A DNA stretch of 38,703 bases from Sandaracinus sp. (GTDB taxonomy: Bacteria > Myxococcota_A > Polyangia > Polyangiales > Houyiibacteriaceae): positions 1-38,703 of the forward strand of contig PABA01000149.1 of the NCBI GenBank assembly GCA_002699025.1. Direction: 5' to 3'. A program made the position numbers and the translations under genes. This document shows positions 23,929 to 32,100 of this stretch, piece after piece. Position 1 is the first letter of the stretch. Every line of letters starts with the position of its first letter. Under the pieces are notes generated by a model. The model worked only from the letters and a program-made list of their open reading frames with translations, searched no databases and had not been told where the DNA came from.

Positions 23929-26685
23929 CTAGCGCGTGAAGACGCGATAGTCGGGAAACGTTCGGACGACACGGGCCCAGGCCTCCGCGTCCGGGGACAC
24001 CTCGGCGAGCGCGCGGCCGAAGCGGCGCGCCTCGTCGTCCTCGACGGGGGCGATGGTGCCGACGGCCAGCTCGGCGCCCGCGAGGACGAAGGCCTGGGCG
24101 ACGCCCACGGGCACGAGCCCCTGCGCGGACGCGGTATCGCAGCCGTTGAGGGCGACCCGGGCGGGGGCGCGCGGGAGAGCGAGGACGTCGACGAGCGTGA
24201 GCCGGACGCCGTCGGCGAGCTCCAGGGCGCCGCCGTGGACCTCGCTCGCGATGCCGTGGCCCGCGTAGTGGAACTGCCGGACACCCCCGAGCGCCCCGAG
24301 GACGCGATCGCGGGTGGCCGCCGCGCCTTCGAGGAGCGTCGCGTCCTGGCGGGCGGCGAGCGCGCGCCCTTCGCGGAGCGCGCCGTCGAGGGTGCCGGTC
24401 GGGTCGACGAGGACGAGCCGGCCCGCGCCTCGCCACGAGCGCGGCGGGCGCGGCGGGAGGTCGAGGGCGTGGACGATGGGGAGGTCGAGGGGCGGGCGGG
24501 CGAAGGCCTCGGCGCCGGCGCCGAGCACCTCGACGCGGCGGGCGCCCTCGGCGAGGTCCTCGAGCTCGGGCCAGGCGCCCGGGGCGAGGCGCGCGCCGCG
24601 CACGGTCGGCTTGCGCGCGGAGCCGTCGCGAGCGTCCGGCGCGTCGTCCCACGCGGCGCGCGCAGCGAGGACCAGCCGGCCCTCGGGGTGCGGGAAGACG
24701 AGCACGCGGAGCACGTCGTCCGGAGCCTCGGGGAGGGGCGCGTCCGAAGCGGCGCCTCCGTGCTGCACGCCGGCGTCCTCGAGCGCGCGCTCGAGCTCCC
24801 CGAGGCGGGCGCGCCGGTGGGCCTCGAGCTCCGCGAGCTCGTCGACGGGCGCCTCCCAGAGCGCCCCCGCGTCGGCCTCGAGGGCCTGGCGGGCGCGCAT
24901 GTAGCGAGCGATGGCGCGCTCGAGCTCGGCGTCGCCTTCGGTGGCGAGGGGCGCGCGGGCGAGGGCGCGGCGGCGCGCGAGGCGGAGCGCGCGGTAGGCC
25001 TCCGCGGGTCGCTCCGCCTCGAGGAGCGCCTCGGCGAGGCGGGCGGCGCTCGTCCAGCGCGCGCCGACGAAGGCCGTCGTGCCGCGGAGGGCGAGGGCCC
25101 GGACCTCCTCGTCGAGCACCGCTTCGGCGGCGCGGTAGGCCTCGACGGCGTCGGCGTCGCGGCCGAGGGCGCGGAGCGCGTCGCCGCGGCCGAGCGCCGC
25201 GCGCCACTGGAGCGGCGGCGCGGGGGCGAGGCGCGCGCGGGTGGCGAGGGCGTCGAAGCGCGCGAGGGCCCCGGCCGCGTCGCCGCCCTCGAGGGCGACC
25301 CGCGCCGCGAGCGCCTGGCGCCAGCCGCGCACCTCCGCCGTCGCGCCCTCCGCGCGCTCGAGGTGCGCGCCGGCGGCCGCGAGGTCGCCGCGGAGCCAGG
25401 CGGCGAGGGCGAGGTTCACCTGGACGTTTTCCCGATCGCCCGGCGCCGCGTCGCAGGCCGCGTAGGCGGCGAGGGCCTCCTCGAGCGCGGCGTGGGGCGC
25501 GCGCCCGACCGGCGCGGCTCCCCCGGACGCCTCGGCCGCGAGGAGCGCGACCCAACCCCGCGCCGCCGCGTGGTGCGCGCGGAGGCAGCCGCCCTCGAGG
25601 TGCGGCTCGGCGGCCCGCAGCGCCTCCGTCGCGGCCTCCGGTCGCCCGAGCGCCTGCAGGACCTCCGCGTGCTTGAGCGAGGCGTTCGCGATCAGATCGA
25701 TCACGCGGAAGCGCTCCGCCAGCGCGCGCGCCTCCCGGAGGAGCCCGTCCGCGTCGCGGAGCTGGCTGAGGCGGCTGGCCAGCATGGCGCGGTGGTAGAG
25801 CACCCGCGCGCGGGCGCCGGGCAGCTCCGGGAGGAGCTCCTCGACCGAGGCCAGCGTCCGGCGCGCGTCGCCGAGCTGCCAGAGGCGCTGCTGCTGCACC
25901 CAGCCCGCGGCGATGGCGTCGTGCACGGCGGCCGTGAGCGCGCCGGCCTCGCGCTGGGCATCCCGGGCGGCGAGGAGCGTGCGCGCGGCGTCCTCGTCCT
26001 CGCCGAGGGTGAGGAGCACGCGGCCGAGGCGGGAGAGGAGCGCGGCGCGGCGCGCGTTCGCTTCGCTGCTGCGTGACGGGGCCTCGCCATCTTCGGCGCG
26101 AGCGGCATCCTCTCCGAGGGCGGCGCGGAGCCGGTCGCGGACGGCGGGTGTGCGCGCGTCGCCGAGCTCCTCGAGGAGCGGCACGGTGGGCGCCGGGAGG
26201 ACGCGGAGCGCGTACCGGCGCTCGCCGCGCGCGAGCTCGAGCGTGCCCGGGACGAGCTCGAGCTGGGCGCGGTGGCCGCCGGCCGTCGGCGCCCACTCCA
26301 GATCGTCGGGGGAGGTCGGGGGCGCGCCCGGGACGAAGAGCGTGGCGGCGCCGGCGAGGCACCCCTCGCGCGTCCGGGTGCAGTCGACCTCGAGCTCCAG
26401 GGGGGCGGGCGCCTCGGCGGCGTCGTCCGGCTCCTCGGCGCAGGCGGCGAAGAGCACGCTCGCGAGGACGGGCGCGAGCGGCGCGCGGACGGTGAGCCCG
26501 CGGGCCGTGAGCGCGCGGGCGATGAACGCGCGGGCGGTGCTCCCATGGAACCTGCTCGCGCGGCCGGTGAGCGCGCGGGCCGTGAGCGCGCGGACGCCGT
26601 GGCCGCGGGCCCCGTTCCCACGGGTCTCGTTCCCGCGGACCCCGTTCCCGCGGAGCCGGTGGGCGCGCCGAGCGGCGGGGCTCAT
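23929..26685 (-). CDS. TPR-CHAT protease with predicted lipoprotein anchor
   Basis: 918 residues from ATG 26685, whose codon overlaps the stop of the gene before it (ATGA). Residues 1-68 are an Arg-rich, five-residue-period repeat (RGNGA, RALTA and variants). A hydrophobic stretch with lipobox-like LFAAC (near 82) follows. Residues about 90-150 are a beta domain, and about 180-620 are Ala/Leu-rich TPR-like helices. The C-terminal CHAT domain (about 690-918) has the caspase-fold dyad: His810 in FHYAGHG and Cys849 in LNGCDTA, so it should be an active cysteine protease. CHAT proteases act as triggered processing enzymes in several bacterial signalling and defence systems. The exported location is inferred from the lipobox; the 68-residue head before it is abnormal for a signal peptide. 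Confidence 0.88.
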   Translation of the reverse strand: MSPAARRAHRLRGNGVRGNETRGNGARGHGVRALTARALTGRASRFHGSTARAFIARALTARGLTVRAPLAPVLASVLFAACAEEPDDAAEAPAPLELEVDCTRTREGCLAGAATLFVPGAPPTSPDDLEWAPTAGGHRAQLELVPGTLELARGERRYALRVLPAPTVPLLEELGDARTPAVRDRLRAALGEDAARAEDGEAPSRSSEANARRAALLSRLGRVLLTLGEDEDAARTLLAARDAQREAGALTAAVHDAIAAGWVQQQRLWQLGDARRTLASVEELLPELPGARARVLYHRAMLASRLSQLRDADGLLREARALAERFRVIDLIANASLKHAEVLQALGRPEAATEALRAAEPHLEGGCLRAHHAAARGWVALLAAEASGGAAPVGRAPHAALEEALAAYAACDAAPGDRENVQVNLALAAWLRGDLAAAGAHLERAEGATAEVRGWRQALAARVALEGGDAAGALARFDALATRARLAPAPPLQWRAALGRGDALRALGRDADAVEAYRAAEAVLDEEVRALALRGTTAFVGARWTSAARLAEALLEAERPAEAYRALRLARRRALARAPLATEGDAELERAIARYMRARQALEADAGALWEAPVDELAELEAHRRARLGELERALEDAGVQHGGAASDAPLPEAPDDVLRVLVFPHPEGRLVLAARAAWDDAPDARDGSARKPTVRGARLAPGAWPELEDLAEGARRVEVLGAGAEAFARPPLDLPIVHALDLPPRPPRSWRGAGRLVLVDPTGTLDGALREGRALAARQDATLLEGAAATRDRVLGALGGVRQFHYAGHGIASEVHGGALELADGVRLTLVDVLALPRAPARVALNGCDTASAQGLVPVGVAQAFVLAGAELAVGTIAPVEDDEARRFGRALAEVSPDAEAWARVVRTFPDYRVFTR
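26477..26680 (-). repeat. 15-bp tandem repeats encoding the CHAT protein N-terminus
   Basis: Units of the type GTGAGCGCGCGGGCC (26492, 26507, 26522, 26567, 26582) grade into CCGTTCCCGCGGACC-type units (about 26597-26660), all at 15-bp or 30-bp steps. They encode the Arg-led pentapeptide head of the CHAT protein. The region has no alternative start codon in frame between 26685 and the signal peptide. Confidence 0.8.
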
Positions 26686-27698
26686 GGGATCCGCTCCAGG
26701 ACGAGCTCGAGCCGGCGCGCGTGGCGCTCGAGGGTCGGCGCGGGGGCCTCGTCGAGGACGAAGACGATCGTGTGCTCACCGAGGTCGGGCAGGAGCTCGC
26801 CGGCCGGGCCGACGACGCGGACGGCGCCCGTGGCAGAGACCTCCAGGGGCGCGTCCCAGCGTCGTCCGTCGACGAACGCGGCGGCGTGCACGGGGGCATC
26901 GACGCGGGTCTCGGGGCGGAGGCGGATCTCGAGGCGGTCGGTCGGGCCGTAGCGCGCGGGGGCGTCGGCGCTCGAGCGCGTGGAGGCGTCGCCGCCGAGG
27001 CGCTCGAGCTGGTAGCCGGGGAGCGCCGCGCCCCGCGGGAAGAGGACGAGGAGCGCGATGGCGGCGGCGGCGAGGGCGCCCCCGAAGGCGACCAGGGCGC
27101 GGCGGCGACGGCGTCGGGCGGCGAGATCCACCGGCGCCTCGGCGGGGCGCGCAGCGCCGGAGCCCGCGGCGCCGTCGCCGTCGCCCTCGCCTTCGCCCGC
27201 CTCGGCGCGGCGCTCCGCGGACGCGCCGGCGTCCGTGTGGACGCCGCCAGGCTCGCCGCCCGCGCCGGACGCGGCCCGGAGCTCCGCGGACGCGCCGCCA
27301 GGCTCGCCGCCCTCGCCCGACTCGGCCCGGAGCTCCGCGGACACACCGCCCTCGCCCGACGACTCGGCCTCTCGCTCTCGCCCGTCGCTCGGCGAGCTCC
27401 CGTCGCGGCCGGCGGCCAGCTCGAGGACCTGCTCGCGGACCCCCACGTCCACCGGCGCGTAGAGCGCCCGCAGCTCCGCGATCGCCTCCGCGTCCAGCCC
27501 GCGTGCCTTCGCGTCCGCCTCCGCCTCGGCGAGCGTCCCCTCCCCGCGCGCGAGCGCCTCCCAGGCGACCTCCTCGGGCGCCGCGCCGTCTTCCGCGGAC
27601 GCCGCCGCGTCGTCCACGCCGTCCTCCGCACCGTCGTCCGCGCGCGCGTCCTCGCGCGCCGCCGCGCCGAGCGCCGCCAGCAGCTCGTCCTCGGTCAC
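26682..27698 (-). CDS. Single-pass membrane protein, putative anti-sigma-like regulator
   Basis: 338 residues from a GTG start at 27698, with GGAGGGGGC just upstream; the start overlaps the sigma-factor stop (GTGA) and its own stop overlaps the CHAT start (ATGA). Residues 1-100 are acidic and helical (VTEDELLAALGAAARED, EVAWEALARGEGTLAEAEAD). Residues 100-180 are a low-complexity linker. RRRRRR at 195-200 precedes one membrane helix (201-221), which sets the N-terminus inside. About 115 beta-rich residues follow outside (DRLEIRLRPETRVDAPVHAA, GEHTIVFVLDEAP). Position and topology suit an anti-sigma factor, but the protein has no cysteine, so the HxxxCxxC zinc motif is absent. The role is inferred; I do not recognise the family. 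Confidence 0.75.
   Translation of the reverse strand: MTEDELLAALGAAAREDARADDGAEDGVDDAAASAEDGAAPEEVAWEALARGEGTLAEAEADAKARGLDAEAIAELRALYAPVDVGVREQVLELAAGRDGSSPSDGREREAESSGEGGVSAELRAESGEGGEPGGASAELRAASGAGGEPGGVHTDAGASAERRAEAGEGEGDGDGAAGSGAARPAEAPVDLAARRRRRRALVAFGGALAAAAIALLVLFPRGAALPGYQLERLGGDASTRSSADAPARYGPTDRLEIRLRPETRVDAPVHAAAFVDGRRWDAPLEVSATGAVRVVGPAGELLPDLGEHTIVFVLDEAPAPTLERHARRLELVLERIP
27240..27341 (-). repeat. Two 51-bp in-frame repeats
   Basis: The block beginning GGCTCGCCGCC recurs 51 bp apart (27250 and 27301). It encodes two SAELRA-SG-GGEPGG units (residues 120-136 and 137-153) in the linker of the membrane protein. A third, degenerate ASAERRAEAGEGEG unit follows. It lengthens the cytoplasmic tether. 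Confidence 0.75.
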
Positions 27699-28306
27699 GA
27701 CGCCCCCTCCGCCGCCGACTCCTCCGCGAGCGCGCGCGCCAGCTTCCGGATCCGCGAGCGCCAGGCGTAGACCGCGTCCCGCTTCATGGCGAGCTCCGCG
27801 CAGACCTCCTCCACGCTCCGCTGCTCCGCCCAGAGCAGCTCGAAGACGCGGAAGCCGAGCGGGCTCAGCCGCGCGCGCAGCCCCTCGAGGAGCACGGCGA
27901 CCGCCTCCCGATCCGCCACCCGCGCCTCCGGCACGTCGCTCCGCGGCGCCTGCAGCTCGCGCCCGACCGTCTCCGTGGCCTCCTCCGTGAACGGGCTCCG
28001 CTTCCGCGTCCGGAGGATGCCCACGACCTCGCGCTCCGCCACCACGCCCACGAAGGTCGAGAGCGACGCCCCCCGCGCCGGGTCCCAGGCGCGCAGCACC
28101 TTCGCGTCCTCCGCGAAGAGCCGCGCGAACACCTCTTGCACCAGGTCCTGCATCTCCTGTCGCGCGTCCCGCCCTCGCGGCCCGTGCCGCCGGAGCGCCC
28201 GCGCCACGCGGATCTGCACCGCCGGCAGCAGCCGGTCGACCAGCTCCCCCGCCGCCGCCGGATCCCCGCCGTCGAGCGCCCGGGAGAGGAGCGCCTCCCC
28301 CTCCAT
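27695..28306 (-). CDS. ECF-like sigma-70 family sigma factor
   Basis: 203 residues from ATG 28306. Region 2 is recognisable at about 50-98 (EMQDLVQEVFARLFAED, then FVGVVAEREVVGILR). Region 4 is at about 145-195 (LRARLSPLGFRVFELLWAEQ, SVEEVCAELAMKRDAVYAWR, SRIRKLARAL), where the helix-turn-helix contacts the -35 element. Region 3 is absent, as in ECF-type sigma factors. It should direct RNA polymerase to a small regulon, perhaps including its own operon. It is the first gene of an overlapping set (sigma, membrane protein, CHAT protease, then subtilisin). No clear ribosome site precedes ATG 28306; longer in-frame starts exist but would cover the inverted repeats upstream. Confidence 0.87.
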   Translation of the reverse strand: MEGEALLSRALDGGDPAAAGELVDRLLPAVQIRVARALRRHGPRGRDARQEMQDLVQEVFARLFAEDAKVLRAWDPARGASLSTFVGVVAEREVVGILRTRKRSPFTEEATETVGRELQAPRSDVPEARVADREAVAVLLEGLRARLSPLGFRVFELLWAEQRSVEEVCAELAMKRDAVYAWRSRIRKLARALAEESAAEGAS

Positions 28307-28329
28307 GGGCCGACGGTATGGGCCTCGCT

Positions 28330-28356
28330 GCGGGCACCGTGCAAGTGGGTGCCCGC
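28330..28356. promoter_or_regulatory. 9-bp inverted repeat upstream of the sigma gene
   Basis: GCGGGCACC and GGTGCCCGC are perfect inverted arms around a 9-base centre (gtgcaagtg), 24 bp before the sigma start. It can be a dimer operator on DNA or a hairpin in the leader RNA. Function is inferred from position. Confidence 0.5.
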
Positions 28357-28395
28357 CCCACGTCCCCCGAACCGGCCGCGACAGCGGGGACGAGG

Positions 28396-28460
28396 GCGTC
28401 ACGTTCCGCACGCCGCCCCCGCGCACGCACGCGCCGCCCGGAGCGATCGGAACGTGACGC
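28396..28460. promoter_or_regulatory. 13-bp inverted repeat with 39-bp spacer upstream of the sigma gene
   Basis: GCGTCACGTTCCG (28396-28408) and CGGAACGTGACGC (28448-28460) are perfect inverted arms. GGAAC-type words are typical -35 elements of ECF promoters, and on the minus strand CGGAAC lies at 28403-28408, so the downstream arm may double as a promoter element for the sigma gene. Autoregulation is a reasonable inference, not shown. Confidence 0.5.
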
Positions 28461-28692
28461 GATCGACGCGCCCTGACGCGTCCCCGCCCCATGGCGAGCC
28501 GACGGGTGACGGGTCCTCACCCCCCACACTCGCCCACCGCCGCGCTGCTCGAGACGCCCTCTCGCATCATCCGATCTCCTCGAGGCCACGGCCGCCGGGT
28601 GTCCGCGCGGTCGACATCCTCGTGGATCCCTACGCGTCCGCCCCGAGCGATCTGACAACCGGACCCCGAGGGTCACGCCCCCGCCCCCCCCT

Positions 28693-29127
28693 TCACGGAC
28701 CGTCCCGCATCGCGGCAGCGCTGCCCTGGTGGGGGAGCTTGTGCTGTCTCCACGGGACGATCTGAATCGTCTGACCACGATAGTGATGGGGGGTCAGCTG
28801 GTTCTCACTCAGCCATCTGCGCACCGACGTGTTCGTCCAGTTCCGGCGCCCGAGGAAGCCCCTTCGATTGAACTGCCGGGCCATGTGGCGGCGGATGTGC
28901 GGCATGTCGAACCGGTGGTAGCCGGTCATCCCCGGAACGATGAACGTGTCCGTGGCCCAGGGCCCGAAGTCGGGGACGCCCTCGACGAAGTTCACGGCCT
29001 CCCCCGGCTGGAGCCCCCAACGCTCCGGGTCGTGGGGCGTGAATCGGCTGTTGCCGCGGACGTTCTCGAACGTGCCCGTCTTCGCCGAGGGTCCTCGCCA
29101 TCGGGAGGGGGGCGTCCACCGGCACTG
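28693..29127 (-). other. Hint-released C-terminal nuclease module of the RHS protein
   Basis: This stretch encodes the 144 residues after the predicted Hint cleavage point (Asn2685, codon 29128-29130). It begins QCRWTPPSRWRG, contains PHDPERWGLQPGEAVNFVEG, VPDFGPWA and HRFDMPHIRRHMARQFNRRG, and ends LTPHHYRGQTIQIVPWRQHK, LPHQGSAAAMRDGP. The HH...QIVP..xH...PHxGSAA pattern is that of WHH/GHH-type HNH/EndoVII toxin nucleases. The first His pair and His2814/His2818 would hold metal and water. The variant residue before HH (Pro instead of Trp or Gly) makes the exact subfamily uncertain. Confidence 0.7.
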
Positions 29128-32100
29128 GTTGTGCGCGCGGATCGCGAGGTCCGTGACGAGGTACTCGTGGTCCCCCTCGACCTCGAGGTTGTAGACCGTG
29201 TAGGTCCCCTCGAGGGGTCGGACGTTCTCGAGGACGACGTGACCTTCTCGGGTCTGCAGCACCTCGCCGTCCGCCAGGTTCGCGACCTGCACCCAGTCGT
29301 TCCGCGTCAGCGAATAGAGCGGATGCAGCCCGGTCGCGCGGACGGAACGCTGGTTCGCGAAGGAGAGCTCGTAGAGGTCCCGGCTCGCGTGCTCGACGGT
29401 CGCGAGGACGGCGCGCCCGGGGCCCTCTTCGACCTCGGGCGCCTCGAACGCCTCCACGTCGGCCCACCCGGAGACCGCGAGCTCCTCGAGCTCCATCCAC
29501 AGGCGGTCCCCGGCGCCCCTCACGCCGCGGTCCGCGAACCACGCGCGAGGGCGGAGGAGCGTGATGCGGTGCTCGACCCCCGTCCGTTCATCGAGCAGGC
29601 GGAGCGTCGCGGCGCGCCAGGTCGCGTCGACGTTCGACGCCGAGCCTCCTTGGTACGTGCCGACGCGATCACCCACGCGGATCGCGTCGATGCGGCGGGT
29701 CTCCCCGCTCGCCGAGGCCACCTCGGTGTCACCCGTGAAACACGTGGGGTTCGGGACCCGGGGCCCCGAGAGCGCCCCGCCCGCGGCCATGCTGAGGAGC
29801 CCGATGGCGAGCCCTCCCGCCATCCGGGCCCGGGTGACCTCGTCGGCGTTCGCGACCGCCTCGACGGTCCTCACCGTGGTGCCGATGGGGTCGACGACCA
29901 TGTCGGCGGCCCCCTCGGCGGTCGAGAGGATGGCGTTCCCCGCACGCTCCGCTTCCTGGAGGAAGGCCTCCTGGCTGAACCCCGCGTTCTGCAGGCGCTC
30001 CCAGACCAAGATGGGCTGAGCGATGGGTCCGCCCTCGAAGAAGGCGCCAGCGGCTTCGGCCCACAGGTCCGGCGGCGGCGACGGTCGCTGCGGGGACGCC
30101 GTGATCGTCATCCGGGCGGTGTGGACGACGCCCGTCTCCGCGGCGATCTCGACGGCGTGGTCCTGGATCCAGCCGTCCACGAAGGACTGCATCTCCGGAG
30201 AGACCTCCACGGGGCCCGCCGCGTCGCCCTCCAGCCCGAGCGGGTCGCGGACCTGGAGCAGGTTCCCGCTCACGTAGTGATAGCTGTTGAGCGCCTCCCC
30301 ACCCCCCGCCTCGTGGATGGCGAGCGGGTCGGGCGTCGCCCACCTTCCCAGCCGCGGCACCAGGTAGCGCTCGCCGAAGTAGGTGAGACCCACCTCTTCG
30401 TCGCCTTCCTTCCCGGTGAACCCCACCGGCTCGGGCTGCACGTCACCGCTGGAGCGGTAGGTCTCACGGGCGCCGTTGGGGTAGTAGGTGCCGTGCTCGA
30501 GGAGCTCGCCACTGACGATGTCGATGACGGCGGAGGTGGTGCCGAGCAGGTCCGAGATGGGCACCGTGATCCGGTGGTTCCGGTCGACGCCTGGCGTCGG
30601 CGCGCCGCTTCGCCAGACCATGCGGGCACCGGCGACGAGGTACTGCGTCTCCGTGCCGAAGACGGGATCGTCCTCGTAGGCGTCCAGGCCGCGCACGACG
30701 CCCCGGCGCTCCATGTCGCCGGGGACGACCATCAACGCGATGCGCTCGCCAGCGGTGTCGAGGGTCTGCTTGACGCGGCGCTGGTTCCCCTGGTCGTACC
30801 GATGACGCTGGCGCGCGGCGAGCTGCCAGCTTCCCGCGCCGCCGCTCCGGTCGTAGCGGCGCGCTTCGGCGAGGCGGTTCAGCTCGTCCCAGCGGTACTG
30901 ATAGTGCTGCTCGGTCGCGCAGCGGCAGCTCGTGCGTAGCGCGCTGCGGCGGGTCTCGAGGGGTCCGCCGGGGTCGACGCACGCGCCCGCGGCGTCGGCG
31001 CAGGTGCCGTGCACCGTCATCATCTCGAGGTTGCCGCTCTCGCCGTAGTCCATCTCGACCCAACCTCCGCGGTCGCTCGGCGGGCCCTCGAGGTCGGCGG
31101 CGAGGTAGAGCGCGCTGGGTCGCGAGCTCGGGTCGATGTCGGCGCCGTTGTGGGTCGCGCCGAGGCTCCGCTCGTAGAAGTGGTGCGCGTCATCGCTCCA
31201 GTCGGTCACGTTGCCGAGCCAATCGACATCCCAGGTCAGGCTCATGACGCGCTCGCCGGGCACGGTCCCGACCACGGGCGCCGGGCTCGTGCGCATGGGG
31301 TCGTGGGCCCAGGTCGCGGCCATCCCGGCGCGCCAGTCGGTGGCCGGGTCGGTCGTCGCCCCGCCGTAGTCCATCTCGACGCCGACGACCCGATAGAGCG
31401 CGTCGTGCGCGGCCCACACGGACTGCGGTCGGTGACCGACGGGCCACTCGGACGCGATCCGCTCGTCGTCCACCTCCTTCAGGTTGTCGGCCGCGTCCCA
31501 CACGAGCGCCTGATCGGCGACGACGCTCACGGCGCCGAGGGGGGCGCTCGGGTCGCTCGGCGCCGTCGGGGTGCGCGTCGTCCACATGCGCGTCGGGCGG
31601 CGGCGCGCGTCGTACGTCGACCGGGTCTGCGTTCCGTCGGCGTAGGTCGTCGAGCCGACGAGACCGTCGCGGAGGTACTGGATCGAGCTGACGATGGGCT
31701 GCGTGGCGATCGAGGCGCCGGGAATGGCCATCGCTCCGTCGACGAAGGCGGGCGCGCCGCCCCCGTCGATCACGTGCGCCAGCGCGGCGGAGGGGAGCCC
31801 GCGATGGTTGAAGGCCATCGTGCCCGCGACGCGCATGCCCGTGCTGGGATCCTCGGGGAGCACGACCGCCGTACCGCGCCCGCCGTGGTCGTAGCTCGTG
31901 GACACGACGTACTCGTTCGCCTCGTCGAAGACCACGCTGCCCGCCGCGGCGTCGCCCATCTCGACGGCGAGCGCGCCGTCCGGAATCGCGGAGGGGATGG
32001 AGGGGGCCGCGGGGATCATGGCGAGCTGCCGGGCGCTCCAGACGGCCTGACCGCGGCCGTCGTAGGCGACCACCATGCGCACGGAGCGGTCGACGCTCGC

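Larger units (their letters stand above)
28307..28692. other. 386-bp gap between the RHS toxin and sigma operon
   Basis: Besides the two inverted repeats (28330-28356, 28396-28460) and a small GACCC-cga-GGGTC hairpin at 28662-28674, I see no convincing gene on either strand. In particular no immunity-protein gene follows the toxin stop at 28693. Open frames here are Arg/Gly-rich and look like bias artefacts. Confidence 0.6.

Noticed and set aside
28500..28680. GTG-started minus-strand frame just after the RHS gene as an immunity gene
   Set aside because: The product is Arg/Gly-rich with no folded-protein pattern and runs through the inverted repeats into the sigma gene.
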